64,000 nucleotides of DNA from Salminus brasiliensis (lineage: Eukaryota > Chordata > Actinopteri > Characiformes > Bryconidae), in the NCBI RefSeq assembly GCF_030463535.1, contig NC_132878.1, positions 29,634,261-29,698,260 of the forward strand, read 5' to 3'. Of the stretch, positions 13,201 to 30,800 are shown piece after piece (the first letter of the stretch is position 1; every line of letters begins with the position of its first letter). The notes beneath the pieces are model-generated. The model made no database searches. It was not told the origin of the DNA and saw nothing but the letters and a program-made list of their open reading frames with translations. The position numbers were made by a program, and so were the translations under genes.

Positions 13201-13589
13201 ATGACAGAAACTGACCTCATGAAGCAGCTAGCTGTGTAGTGGAGAGTATTTTAGAAACCTAAAAAGCTAAAGTCAGGGAAAATCAGGTTAAAGCGAATGC
13301 GTCCACTTAAAGTATTGATGTTGTCGAATTTACAGTGTTTTATCGTGGCAGCTCTGATGTATATTAAAGAGATTGCTCAATGCAAAATCTAATTTACACA
13401 CTTTCCCACTTACTTTAAGACATGTTTGGCATCCAAATTTTGCTTCTTCAGCTTCACTGTGCTGATCAGTTACATTTACAAACTGCAGTGATGCAACCGA
13501 TTTCCACCCCAAAAGTCAAACAAAAGAAAAAAATACATGGGTTGAGATATTATAATATATATTTTAGTAATAAACGAAACCATGGTCAA

Positions 13590-14807
13590 TTTAATTTGGC
13601 TTTTTTGACAAGAATTTCCACAAAAACTGTGTGAAAATGAAAGTAGATTTCCACAAAGTATCCGTTAAACAAAAACAACAAATAATGTAAAATACGTAAT
13701 GGTATAAATATTTGTCAGTATTTAGTAGCTGCACCTTTTACCTCAATCACAGCACTGAGTCTGTGTGGATGGAGCTCAATCAGACTTGCATATCTGGATG
13801 CTGCAATTTTACTCCATTTTACAGCCCTTTTCAAGTCCAGCCACATTGAGGTCTTTTACTCTGCCACTCCAGAACATTCTCCTTGTCGTATTTAAACCAT
13901 TTCTGTGCAGCTTTCACTGTGTGCTTTGGGTTATTGACCTACTGGAAAATAAATCCTCTCCCAAGTCGTAGTTCTCGTTTAGACTGAATCAGATTGTCCT
14001 CCAGGATTTCCCTGTATTTTACTGTACTTATTTTACCCTCTACCTTCACAAGCCTTCCGGGGCCTATTGCTGAAGAGCATCTCCCCAGCATGATGCTGTC
14101 ACCACCATGCTTCATGGATAATGTGTTTGGTGGGATGTGCAGTGTTTGTGTCCGCCAAATATAGCATCTAGTCTGATGGCCAAAAAGCTCCATTTTGGTC
14201 TCATGAGATCAAAGAATCCTTTTCCAGCTGACTTTAGAGCCTCTCACATGTAGAATTCCCATCTCAGCTGCTGAAGATTTTAACTCCTTGATAGGTGCCT
14301 TGCTGGCCTCTCTCCCTCTCCTTCTTGTCACTCACTTTGTGAGGAAGACCTGCCCTAGGCAATTTACAAGTGTCATATTCCTTCTATTTCTTAATAATGG
14401 GTTTAACTGAAACCCAGAGTTGTGTGGCATGTCCTTTTTGTCTTCATGGTGTTTTAGTAGCCAGGCATACTGATTAACCAGTGACTGACAGTGATTCCAG
14501 ACAGGTGTCTTTATACCACAATCACATGAGACACATTCACTGCAGTCAGCTGATCTCCATTTCACTAATTGTAAGACTACTAGCACCAATTGCCTGAACC
14601 TCTTCTTTAAAGGGGCTTTAATCGACATTGCTTTGTAGAAATCTGTTTTTACTTTGATGTTAATATGTTAATTTTTGTAAATCCAGGAATTATGTAACAA
14701 AAAATGTAAAAAAAAATAATAATTTTGGAATTGTATTAACCACAATCATTTTTATAAAAGCTCTAAAAGAGGAAAATATTCAATGGGGTGAAGACTATTT
14801 ATTAGTA

Positions 14808-14810
<3 letters not shown>
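13590..14810 (-). mobile_element. Tc1-like DNA transposon, inactive
   Basis: The minus strand encodes recognisable Tc1 transposase pieces in separate frames. At 14193-13939 lies the catalytic core region with KHGGDSIMLGRC (family usual: GGGSxMLWG), GPGRLVKVEGK and YREILEDNLIQS. Further C-terminal text (PKHT-like) lies at about 13930-13860 and N-terminal residue around 14640-14330. Frames are broken between these pieces, so it is dead. The right end runs into TA microsatellite DNA at 14.81 kb. Exact inverted-repeat termini were not resolved. Confidence 0.85.
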
Positions 14811-14845
<35 letters not shown>

Positions 14846-14867
14846 CATACATATACACATACATATA

Positions 14868-14913
<46 letters not shown>
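14811..14913. repeat. TA microsatellite
   Basis: Two TA tracts (about 14811-14840 and 14872-14913) flank a TACATACATACATATACACA spacer. Confidence 0.95.
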
Positions 14914-14917
<4 letters not shown>

Positions 14918-15144
14918 ATGTTATACACACTAAGCTTCACAGTGTATTTGAATACTGTTTGCAATAACACACAGTGACAATGCTCTTTTCACAATACTGC
15001 ACATGTAACTCTGCTGCCATGATCTTAGCACAATACCATTTCATATCATTAGCTCTATTATCTCCACTCACCCCATTTAATAAAGCCTCCCATGTGAGCG
15101 CCCTCTAGTGTTTCATAGTTATTTTTGTTACAATGGGAGGAATA

Positions 15145-15440
15145 ATTAAATCAAATCAAATCAAATTTTATTTGTCACATACATAGTCATACACAGTATA
15201 ACTTGCAGTGAAATGCTTTTTTGACAGTCTGCCCACATCAAGCTATACAATAAAAATCTACACTTAAACTTAACTAAACCTTAACTTAATGAAGTAAAGT
15301 GCAAAAGTGCAAAAGAAAAATAAAATAAAAATGAAGAAAATAAAAATAGAAAAATATGAAAATATAGAAATATAAGCAAAAAAAAAAAAATACAGAATAC
15401 AAATATACAAATATATATACAGAGATGGAAACAAAAAAAA
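15145..15440. repeat. Interspersed teleost repeat with A-rich tail
   Basis: TCAAATCAAATCAAATTTTATTTGTCACATACATAGTCATACACAG followed by CAGTGAAATGCTTTT is a motif seen many times in fish genomes (known from general experience, not checked here). A 100-bp A-rich low-complexity tail (15300-15440) follows. Confidence 0.5.
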
Positions 15441-15602
15441 AAAGTCATGAAAAACATGTTTTATTAATAATATGATGTTCTGGCTCATTAATACCAATTA
15501 ATCGTCATATGGATGCCACCTACTATTTACGTATAGTTGCTGACCATGTACAGCATGGCCTGTTCAGCCACAGGATTTGGTAGAACGGGAGATTCGCAGC
15601 GT

Positions 15603-15700
15603 GAAAGTGATTCTGAATTAAAATGAAATTAATCTAATTCACTTGAAAGTGATCCTGAATTAAAATGAAATGAATCTAATTCACTTGAAAGTGATCCTGT
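15603..15700. repeat. 42-bp tandem duplication, about 2.3 copies
   Basis: GAAAGTGAT(T/C)CTGAATTAAAATGAAAT begins at 15603, 15645 and 15687, a constant period of 42 bp. Confidence 0.9.
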
Positions 15701-15989
15701 TAGATTTTCGGAAGAAGGAAAACATATTTTCAATGAAACCCAGTGTAAAGTATTCTGGAAAACGTTTCAAAACATGGAGCATGAACGTTACTTTAAAATA
15801 TAAAATACAGCCAGATATGTTAAAAGGCTAAGAAAGATTTAAAATACCAAAGAAATATTCTAAAAGCCCTTTTAGGAGAAGATTTTAAGGCTCCTAAGTA
15901 TGCTGTTTACTTTCAGCTTTTTTTTTTTTAAATTCACCAACACGCCAAAAGCACCAATCCAGCCATTTAAACCGAAAAGCAAAGCGTTA

Positions 15990-16476
15990 CACGGGTTGTG
16001 TAGTTTTTAACAACAATGCCGATGCACGGTTGCGTTGAGAAAGGGGCCGTAAAGAAACTACAAATCCCACCCAGCACCGCGGACTCTACGCATGCGCGGA
16101 TCAACCCATTCGCTCCAATGTTTTGTTTCCTCGCCATATTCGCTGGCCGGTTGGTAGGAATTAGCGGGGGCAGGTTTACGCTCACGAGAGAATCCACGTT
16201 AATCTGAGTGTTAGGAGATTCAAACGCACAATAATTGAAACTCAGACTGTTTGTAAGGTGTTTAACTTTTCGTTCGGTGCGGTTTTGAGCGCTGTAGGTG
16301 ATCTGGGAGCTGCAAAAACGACGTTAATTGTGTCCCCACCCCAGAGACCCGGACAGAGAGAAAAGACGAAGACCCAGAGCTCCGACAGCGTTTTCAGAAA
16401 CATTTACAACGGTGTAATCCGCAGTGTGTGGGGGATTATAACTTTGATTTCGAGTCGCTGCTTCGTGTGAAGGACC
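15990..16476 (+). promoter_or_regulatory. akirin2: akirin2 promoter and 5' UTR
   Basis: CpG-rich stretch immediately upstream of the akirin2 start. It contains ACTACAAATCCCACCCAGC at 16058-16076, a good match to the ZNF143/Staf (SBS) motif ACTACAANTCCCAGNANGC, and GCATGCGC at about 16090, resembling an NRF1 half-palindrome. The transcription start is not resolvable by eye; the 5' UTR is probably about 200-300 nt. Confidence 0.6.
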
Positions 16477-20566
<4,090 letters not shown>

Positions 20567-21310
20567 GTGCGTCAGGTGGTTCTGGTTGCTGCTGTTGCTT
20601 TGGCCTGGTTGCCCGCGGATGTATCTGGGCTCCGCGGCGATGCAGTGAGGGTTTTTGGGCTGCCAGTGAAGCCCCGTCCCCTTCACTCCCACCAGGCACG
20701 GAGTGTCTCAGGCTTCTGTCTGTGATTTTAAACCCCTCCCTCTCTCTCTTTCTCTCCCTCCTTCACCCCAAACCCCCTTCTCCCCCAGCAGCCGACTGCT
20801 ATTTGGAGTGCTTCCTGCCGTCAACACCAATTACATCAGTCTTTTGCAAAACTAATTGAGATTCGTGGCCTCTCTCATTTACTCAGATATTTATTAGGTT
20901 TTTCCTCTTGATGCCTTTTCTAACATCACACAAGGTTTCCTCTTTGTTTTTATTTTTTTGTATTTTTTGAAAAAAAACAAACTGCTCATGTATAGTTGAC
21001 TGTACCATGGCTGTGTATGCGCGCGCACATATGTGTGTTTGGTGGCCGTATGGTCACTGCAGGGCACGTAGCTCTGACCTATTAGCTTTGTAAAAACGCA
21101 TCTGGGGGTCTCCTCAGGATTTCTCATGTACAAATCACTCAGCATATTTAGATTGAACTCTCCTTTTTTTTTTTTTTTTTTTTTTTCTCTCCATTGTTTT
21201 ATTTATTTTATTTTCTCTTGTTTTTTTTCCTCCTGCATTATGGTTTTACAGCTTGTGTACTTTAATGGACTTTTATGTTGAGAAATATACAAATAAATTG
21301 TTTACACCAG
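20567..21310 (+). other. akirin2: akirin2 3' UTR
   Basis: Follows the TGA at 20564-20566 and is rich in T, C and TTTATTTATT-type AU elements (21190-21215). AATAAA at 21292-21297 is the likely polyadenylation signal, giving a UTR of about 745 nt. Confidence 0.7.
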
Positions 21311-21367
21311 TTACGGTTGCCTCCTCTCCAATGTATTTGTGTATGTGTGTACTACATAATACTCTGC

Positions 21368-21645
21368 AGCCAAAAGTATGTGGACAATTTCATGTCCATT
21401 TGTAATCCAGGGTTATTGATTGGAGGGTGTCTCATCTTTCCTCTCCCCTCTTTTCTGGGAAAGCTTTACGCTTGTTCAGTCCAGAGCGTGAGGGCAACGG
21501 TTAAGTCATATACTGATGTTGATTGGTTAGTTTTGCCACTCCAACTTATTCCACTTGACTACAGCCCAGTGCTATACCCCTTTAGCTCTCCTCACATGAC
21601 CGTAGGTCATAGGCTGCTTTACAGTGTCCACAAACATTTGGATGT
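21368..21645. repeat. MITE with 16-bp terminal inverted repeats (Tc1/mariner-like)
   Basis: Left end CCAAAAGTATGTGGAC (21370-21385), right end GTCCACAAACATTTGG (21626-21641). The reverse complement of the right end matches the left at 13 of 16 positions. No coding capacity. Related right ends occur at about 28120-28140 and 61765-61785. Confidence 0.75.
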
Positions 21646-22680
21646 ACACTCATGTAACAATTTTTAAACAATACTGGATAGAGTCTCCCTTTGCTTTAAG
21701 ATTCTGCTCCATATTGACAAACAATTGCTGCCAATTGTTCACAAGTGTGAATTTTTCTATTCTACCAAATCACAAAAATGTAATATTACAGGGCTGCTTA
21801 ATCCTGGTCCTGGAGATCTACCACCCTGAAGTGCTCAGATCCAACACAGCTGACTCTAATGTGCAGTTGCTCCTAAAGGCCTGCTAGATTCAAGGTGGAG
21901 CTTAACTCTGTAGGTTGGGTCCATTGATTTATATTTTGTTGTAGCCAATCCAGACAGTTTCGCCAATGTTTCGAGAAGAACTTCATAACTCAAAACTTAT
22001 TAAATGAGTTGAATGGGTGTGTTTGTTGAGCGCACCAATGCAGCCAGTTGAACCCTAAACCATTAAAACCACTTTAGAGAAACAGTATGTTTTGTATCAC
22101 ACCCAAAAAATCTTTAGATGTGTGAAAACTATGGGCTTCATTAACCAACTGCTCCAGCTTGGGTTTAAGAATAGCTGTTTTCAGAGAGATTCTAACATTC
22201 ACCAGCATATGAATTCCTCAACATACATGAGTTTGCTCAGTTTATGAGGATGATGGGATCCATCATTATTAAAGCAGAGCTTTATAAACACATAATGAAT
22301 CTTTTTGTGAGGACTTTTCTCAAGAACAAATGTAAGATGATTGTTAGAAGCCCAATATTATTAAATCAATTCTAAAATCTGAAGGATGTTCTTAGCTGTT
22401 GTGAAATGCTTATGTATACACACACAACCACAGAAGTACAATCTATATTGATGCAAATTGATACAAAATAAACTTAATAAAATTAAATTGGTCAGAAATA
22501 TTATTACATTTGAAACCCAATGCTTTTTTTAAAAAATGTTAATATATTTATAATTATGGATATCATAATAGAATGTTATATGTAGAGAGAGAGAGAGAGA
22601 GAGAGAGATTGAGAGAGAGCGCGCTGTAAAGACTTTTATTTTGAAGGCCAGCTGCTGCTCACCGCGCTGGGCTTCACAGC
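21646..22680. other. Short intergenic gap between akirin2 and rars2
   Basis: No gene recognised. 21790-21900 carries a hAT-MITE-like fragment (AGGGCTGCTTAATCCTGGTCCTGGAGATC). A GA repeat (22588-22617) precedes the CpG-rich rars2 promoter. Confidence 0.6.
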
Positions 22681-22980
22681 GGCTCTGCGCGTGTGTGGTG
22701 TAGAGATGGAGGAGTTGGAGCTGTGTGACAGTGCAAGTTACTGAAGCTGTAGGAGGGTATTTGTGTTCATGGCGTGTTTCTTCAGAAGAAGCATTGCAGC
22801 GCAGGTAAAACCGCTGTACTCGCGGCGGTAAGAGGGGGTTAGCTAGTTTAGCGCAATGACCGGGTGTAGTGGTCAGGGGTCAGTCTGCGGCTCTGGCTGT
22901 GTCCTAAATGAACTGTGTGGTGTAGCTAGCTACCTAACTAGCTAGCTAGCTAAGTGCAGCTCAGCCCTTCGTATCTGACA
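22618..22980 (+). promoter_or_regulatory. rars2: rars2 promoter region and first-intron start
   Basis: Local rise in GC/CpG (GCGCGCTG, CACCGCGCTGGG, CGCGGCGG) flanking the first coding exon, followed by a GCTAGCTAGC cluster at 22922-22952. The transcription start is not defined. Confidence 0.5.
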
Positions 22981-25900
22981 TCCTACTGTAGAGAGTTCTC
23001 TGCTGAATGTAGTGCACTAGGAAGTCTGCGCCCTCGTGTGTTCCACAGTGCACCTCAAAATGTAGGGGATAAACCTGTCCCCTCACTGAATCCCAGGATT
23101 TGAATGAATTAGCTTACTTTATAAGATTTCTTATATAATCACAAAAGAGCACCTCAACGCTCTAGAACTACACATTCTGTAGTAGGTTTTGTGAATGACC
23201 TTGAGTTTGGGGAAGGTGCTTCATAATCAAAACTCATAATAAAAAGAAGTCTGCTCATTTAAACTGACTGACTGTCTGTGGGTCATTTTAGTCGTCACCA
23301 CACCGACAATCAGATCGCTTGCTTGACACTCAGTGAGAACAAAGGTCGCTTTGTAGGGCCGTAGGGGTCAGTCTACGAACTCTCAGTCTAAAAGTTTTTT
23401 TTCTCTGTCCCTCCCGCAGCTCTCGAGGATCTGTGGAGCACAGGAAGACGTGTTTGTGCCCCTGCTCTCGGCCATCCCCGCATCAAAGAAACAGTTAAGT
23501 GACTGTTAAGAGTTACAGCAAGTTACAACAACAAGATTCCCTGAGAATAAGTGTGACCAGTACAGCAATCTGACCACTCTGAAAGTATGTAGTATGTACA
23601 TGGCATGAATTGTGAGGTGGAGCCTCCTTGGATCGCCAGTAGGTTGCCCATGTCACCAGTTATTGAGAAATCCAGGTCTGTGAAACACCCCACAGGGATC
23701 ATCATCATCATAATCATCATTGGCCATTTAAACAGCCAGAATAGAAAGACAGAGAGAAAGGGTCATGGACCCGGTGTGTCTAGAATGTGACGGACCTTTT
23801 AGTGTGTCTAACAGTGAACGCCTCTCAGTTGTGTGTTTGACCGTTGACCTTTCAGGGTGATCCCTGGCCTCCGCTTGACAGTAAACTCTCTGGTGAAGAA
23901 TGGAACGCTCTCGCCTGACCCGGATCTGCAGACTCAGACAGAGCGACTGGCCAAACAGGTAACAGCTGACCACTGTTAGTTCAGGTCAGTGTGCAGTGAG
24001 CAGTGTTTTAATCACAGTGTAGTTTTATACACTGTATTTGTCATGTTTTCATAACTTCACTGTTGCTACTGTTACTAACAACAATAATAACAGTAATGAC
24101 AGCTATAACATCAGCAGTTATAATCATCTCAATAATAATCTGTCATAATACTAGAATAATACTAATAAAAAGTAAAAGTAAGTTGTGCACGGACTGGAAG
24201 CTGTGTATGCTGTGTGACTGTAGATGGTGTTGTGTTTGATCTGCTGTAGGTGAAGGAGGACGGTGTGGTGGAGGAAGTTGTCGCTGGTCGTGGAGTAATA
24301 AACTTCAGGATAAACTCACTGCTGCTGGCAGAGGTGAATACAGGTCTTTCAGTCTGTTCATGCAGACACGGCTCATTCTGTATAGAGGAGGGATGAACAG
24401 TGTTAAACGCTAGGGCTGCGACAAATGACTAGTTTAATGGTGGAATAATCTTTCGACTATTAAAATGCATGAACGATTATTCGGGATATGAATCACTCAG
24501 TTACTAAAAATAACACTTATATGTAGCTGTCAGCTTAGAAATTTAGCTTACGGTAATTTTATGGTTTTGCTAGCTAACAATGCAGACAATAAAGATGAAT
24601 CCCTTATTTAGAAGTTCACTATTTTAATGAACTCTCCCGATTAAATATTAAAGATAAATAAAATTCTAATGTCTTACCTGTCAAAATTTAACACCAAGGA
24701 TGTTCAACGTTATAAAGTTACAACCATAAATACATTTCTCTTATATCTCTTAATCAGTGAGCTTCTCTCTCTGGTGCTGATGCTTTCTGGCTTTATCCAC
24801 ATGCTTCATTCACTGAAAGTGAAACTGTGGGATTTGGAATCTCACAGGGGGAGATTTTCTAAACTCCTGTTTATTTCTGTTAAAGAGATAACCAGCGTAT
24901 CCATCATTACTTGTTGTGTGCTGCTTAATTTGGTCGCACATCTTTAATAAGAATGTCTTTCCTGTAGAAACTGCTGGAGCAGCTGCACGCAGAGCCCCAG
25001 AGTTTTGGAGTGAAGAGTGAAATCCTCCAAAACCTTCAGAAAGGGAGGACACTGGTCGAGTACAGGTAACCCGGCTGTGTTTGTAGTGTCATACGGTCAG
25101 AAACAGAGACCACTGAACAACTAATAGCTAAATAAAGCACTGCCTCCAAATCTTCTCAACATCAAACAAACATGTTTTCTGTTCTCCTCACCAACAGTTC
25201 ACCAAACATCGCCAAAAAGTTCCATGCTGGACATCTCCGGTCCACCATCATTGGTGAGTCTAAATGAAGTAGTAAACATGAGTACACAGTTTTTTTATCA
25301 CATTTAAAGGCGAATTCCACTGAAGTCCCTTTCTGAAGGTGTTGCAGGATCTCACTCTTTGCTCTCCTTGCTTAATTCAGTGTTTGAGATGAACACATTC
25401 AGAGTGGGGGTTTGGTGGAAATTCTGGTTCGCTGTACACCCAGATATTGCTGTGACTACATGCTATGAACACATATAGGGCCCATTTTTTTAGCAAGTCT
25501 TTGCTATCGCAACAACGGGAAAGCGGCATGTACTAAGTCTCTTAATCATGAGTGTTTGGGCGTAATGTGATATAAAGCATGTGTTTTCTGTTGCCAAGAC
25601 AGCAATATACCAGAAATTTACCAGAACACACCTCATTTCTGGACCACCGCCCCAAACGGCTTGGATATATTCGCGAGCACGGTTGCTATTTAAATGGTGC
25701 CGGTGGTAGGTGTGAAAATAAACTTCTTGGGGGGTGTAAGATAGGGCCTATGGTCCTAAACCCATTAGTTACACTTTGTCTTCTTTCAGTTTCAAATGCA
25801 GCACAGCAGCATGTTTGAGAGCATGTGGTTTCTGCCTTGGATTTACCATACCCCATCTGAACCATGTGCAAATACATTTTAATAATATGTGTGTGAGGGA

Positions 25901-27836
25901 GCTTTTAGAGGTATTAAACTCTTGGTGGTGGACTTGCCTGTAGTATGATGGACTGACTGGTAGTGTAAGTTCAGTACAGGTTTAAGTTGGTGTTCTTGCA
26001 GTGGTGAGTAGAGGTAGATTTTTTTCTTTTGTAAATAATGCTTGAGTTGTTTAGTCAGTTCACAGGATCTGTAACTAAACCTCCCACTTTTTTGGTATCT
26101 GTTTTGGCACTGATTTCATGGTATTGTTCAGGAAACTTCATTGCTAACCTGAAGGAGGCTTTGGGTAATGATGTCATACGGGTCAATTACCTCGGAGACT
26201 GGGGCATGCAGTTTGGTGAGTGTTTTCAAAAATAATACCAATTGTAGTTTGTGTGTAAATTTTTAACATCATAATGCTAATTAATTCAAAGTGAAGCTCT
26301 AATATAATTAATATCCAGAGTGAAGCTCTAATAACATTAATATCCAGAATGAAACTCTAATATCATTAATATCCAGAGTGAAACTCTAATATCATTAATA
26401 TCCAGAATGAAGCTCTAATAACATTAATATCCAGAATGAAACTCTAATAACATTAATATCCAGAATGAAGTTCTAATATCATTAATATCCAGAATGAAGT
26501 TCATTAATAACATTAATATCCAGAATGAAGTTCATTAATAACATTAATATCCAGAATGAAGTTCATTAATAACATCAATATCCAGAATGAAGCTCTAATA
26601 ACATCAATATCCAGAATTAAGCTCTAATATCATCAATATCCAGAATGAAGCTCTAATATCATTAATAACCAGAATGAAGCTCTAATATCATTCATATCTA
26701 GCTCTAATAATAATGAAGCTCTAAAAGCATCACATGTGTGTTCCTGTCAAAGTACTCATTTTTATTGGTCCTCCTAATATATTTACATAATTCACACTGC
26801 AACATTATTGCTGCTGTAATGATGTACTTTTCCTCTGAGCTAATACTGTGTCTGTATGTCTGTGTATCTCTGGTTCAGTGAGCTCTACAGTAGGACTATT
26901 TCTGAGTTTGAGCTTAGAATCATTATTATTTATTTTTAATTACAGTAAATAAACTAAACCTGATTGGATGGAAGGTTGGTCTATGATACAGAAATATTGG
27001 AATGACCAGTTATCTACAGTCTTCATTCCTCCGTGTGTCTATGTAGGGTTATTGGGGGCTGGGTTTCTGCGGCTGGGTTCGCAAGAGAAACTCAGAGAGA
27101 ATGCCCTGCAGCACCTGTTTGAGGTGTGTGAGTGAACACGCACACTAAAACACTTTGCAGAGTTTTGAAGAGCTCTTGGTTCACAGACAGAATCCAGACT
27201 GAAGTGTGTGTGTGTGTGTGTGTGTGTTTGTGTTTTACAGGTGTATGTTCAGGTGAACAGGGAGGCGCAGCATGATGATAGTGTCCGGTTGGCCGCAGCT
27301 GAGTTTTTCAGACAGTTGGAGCAGCATGACGAGCAGGCGCTGTCGCTATGGAAACAATTCAGAGAGATTACAGTTGAGGAGTACCAGAAAATTTATGAGG
27401 TAGATTGATTTGCATTAACTGTAATAAACACAGTAATGAAAGAAATGACTAATAATATTATTACATATGAATCTAAAAATCCAAAAAGCCGCAAAGCCCT
27501 CATATCTGTTTATGCAACATGTAGAAAATACACACTCTGTCCCTCTCTGTTCCTCTCTGTCCCTCTCTTTTAGAGGTTAGGTGTTAGTTTTGATCACTAC
27601 TCTGGTGAATCCTTCCATCAGAGACAATCCCTGGAAGTATTAAAGGACCTACGATCACAAGGCTTGCTGAAAACCACAGAGTATGTACACACACACACAC
27701 ACACACACTTATCATAATGTGAGAACATACATGTATCCCATATGTATTATACATATGTAATATGTCCTTTATGTATACCATATAAAGCATGTATGTAAGT
27801 ACATATATGTAACAGTATATTACATGTTTATATACA

Positions 27837-27887
<51 letters not shown>

Positions 27888-30800
27888 TCGTCCCAAACGT
27901 ATTGGATGGAGCTCCATCATTTCAGTGAACACAGTGCCACTATATACCTCTCTAGCCCATGCCTGGGCATTAGGCATAGTGCCAATAGGTTCATCTGCTC
28001 CATAGAGTCCATTTCGATTGGCAGTACTTTTTTACAGGGACTAGACCAGCTGTGTGTGTGCATTTGCACATGTGTGTCAACAGTGGGTGCAACTTAAAGT
28101 AGCTGAATGCATTCGTTAGAGGGGTGTCCACAAACATTTGGACACATACACATATATATACAGTATATGTATATGCACAGTAGTAACATCTCTTGCATGG
28201 CATTTATATCAATGTAAACAGGAAGGGGACTGGTGTGATTGATCTGTCTACAGAGGGAGACCTCTCATCATACGCTACTGTAGTGCGCAGTGACGGGACA
28301 TCACTCTACATCACTAGGTATGCAGCGTCACACTCTCACACTCTGTATGTAACTTGTATATTCCTTCAAGTGCAAGTGTGTTTCGATTTCAGACGGCATA
28401 TAGAAAGTACAAAGAAGTTAATAGTTATCAGTTTATGGCTGAATGTGTTTAGTATCTGGATGATTGTGTTTATTGGTGTGATTTCAGGGACGTGGCTGCA
28501 GCGCTGGATCGGAAAGAGAGATTCAGCTTTGATGAGATGATTTATGTGGTAAGATAAACCTGAATCTTATTAAAATTTACGTCACAGGACTGTGAAGGCT
28601 GTGCCAAAAGCCCCAGTTTGTGTCTCTTTAGGTAGTCCTTTTCAGCTTTAGCCCATTTCACAGATGTCTGTGCCATATTGGTAATGTGATTGGTAGCTAC
28701 ACAACCCCAAAGCATAGATCCACCCTCATGCTTCTTAGTTGGCAAAGTGTTCTTTTCATTAAAAAGTATTTTTATCCCAACGTACTTTTGATGATTGTGG
28801 CCAAAGAGTTCTGCTTTGACTCCATAAATTTACGGAACTGGATTCCATACTTTGCGTTTTGTGGATTTTTGTCATTGGTAAGGTTTCTTTCTTATAATTG
28901 TTTCTTAAAGACTATGCTTGTGTAGTGGAACGGTACACCACCTTCTTTGTCTGTTAAACGTTCATGCAGGCTCTTGGGTCATCTTGATTAAGGCATGAGA
29001 ACTTTTTCACAAACCACATTAATTAATTTCATTTTTTAAAAGTGTTTTTAAACAGAATAATTGTACATTAAGAATTAAATAATGTGTTATTTGGCCAAGA
29101 ATGCCTAAACCTTTGCATGAAACTGTGATTTTGGGTGGCTCTGCAAAAACCTACTGTGGCTTTAATTACCAGCAACACTACAGCCAGGCAGTTGGGCATT
29201 GAGAGGTTAAACTGTTAGCATATAATGGAAGACTTACTATTTCCTAATATTCCCACCTCAAACACTGGGAACATAATTAAAGTTTGGTGTAATAATTAAA
29301 GTGTTTATGTACACTCAGTGTGACTAAAAAGCAGTGTAATGTTGATATTTTCAGTACTTCGAATGCAGGCTTGTAACGTACAGACTGTTGATTAATGTGA
29401 TAAAGTGAACTGGCTGAATAATTGTGACTTCACTGTTAAGCAAAATAATCTTTCACTCTTGTTTTTCTCTGTTATAAGACAGATAAGAGTCAGTCGGTCC
29501 ATTTCCAGCAGCTGTTCCAGATCCTGCGTGTGATGGGTCATCACTGGGCAGAGAAGTAAACACACAAACACACTTGCCTCCAAATTGACTTAATAGACCA
29601 ACCGCAAATTGTCACACACTCACCTGTAAGATTAGTTGAGTGAGAGATCCACTAGAGGACGCTGAGCTCAGCTGTAACCCTAGCCAAGCCTGACGCCAGT
29701 AGGTGCTGCCATGACAAATTTCCACATGCATTGGAATTTAATACCACTAGTATGTCACTAGCTAGTACAAAATGTTATTTCTGGTTCTGTCTGTCTGTGA
29801 TCAGTTACTTTGATCGGTCAGATAATCAATCAACCTTTACTTGAACTCGGAAGTACATTTATAGATGGTCCTCATTTTTAGTGTTGACGAGCATTTTCAA
29901 GCATCAGAGACAGAAATATAAATAAAAATAAATATTAAATCAAATAACCAGAGGCATAAATAATACATTCAACAATGTCACATTAGCAAAATAGAAAGGA
30001 AAGATAGGAATTTCTAAACATATGAAATTTGATAAAAATAAAAGTAGGTTAGTAGCCACGGATTCACTAGATCCTACCATCGTCAAATTGTGACAAATGC
30101 CTGAATGCTTCAGAAAGTTTGAGGTTGTGTCTTTGGTAATGCAAATTATCTATAATATTTAATGAACAGATTCATATTTAAACTAAACTTAATTTCTGTT
30201 GAACATTAACAAATAAACAAAATGTCAGGAAATACATAATAATGCTTAAGAAAAATGATAATGCATAAATGTAGTAACCGATTTTTCTCACTTAAACCAA
30301 ACACAAAGGCTGTGTCCTAACTGTACACTCCCACATAAAAAACAGTGTATTAGGACAGTGCCCCATTATTGTGCATAGTGCAGTGACTAAAGTGTAGTGG
30401 TTTGGGACGCAGTAGAACGAGCCCAGCCAGAAAAGTGGAGAGGTACAGCTGAAACGAGGAGACCAGAGTGTGTTTAAAAGGAACACAGCAACTTTTCAGC
30501 TCTTACAGACTGAGAGAGAGAGGTCCAGAAAAGGCTGCAGTCGCTCTAAATGGAAAGTTCACAAACAGCTCAGATAGATGGGATCTCTCATTTAACTGCA
30601 TTGATGGAGGACCGTCAGATCAAATGAAGATAATGTTCTGATCAGTAGGTAATGAACACATCAGAGAAGCCCACAGTGCAGAATTAGAGATGGAAACACT
30701 TTAGCAGAAAATCTTGCCCTTGCCCTAGTGTTTTACTGCAAAATTGTGCACTGCAGTTTGCACAAAGAGTCAATGTAAATGTAGAGACCTCAAAGTAAGT

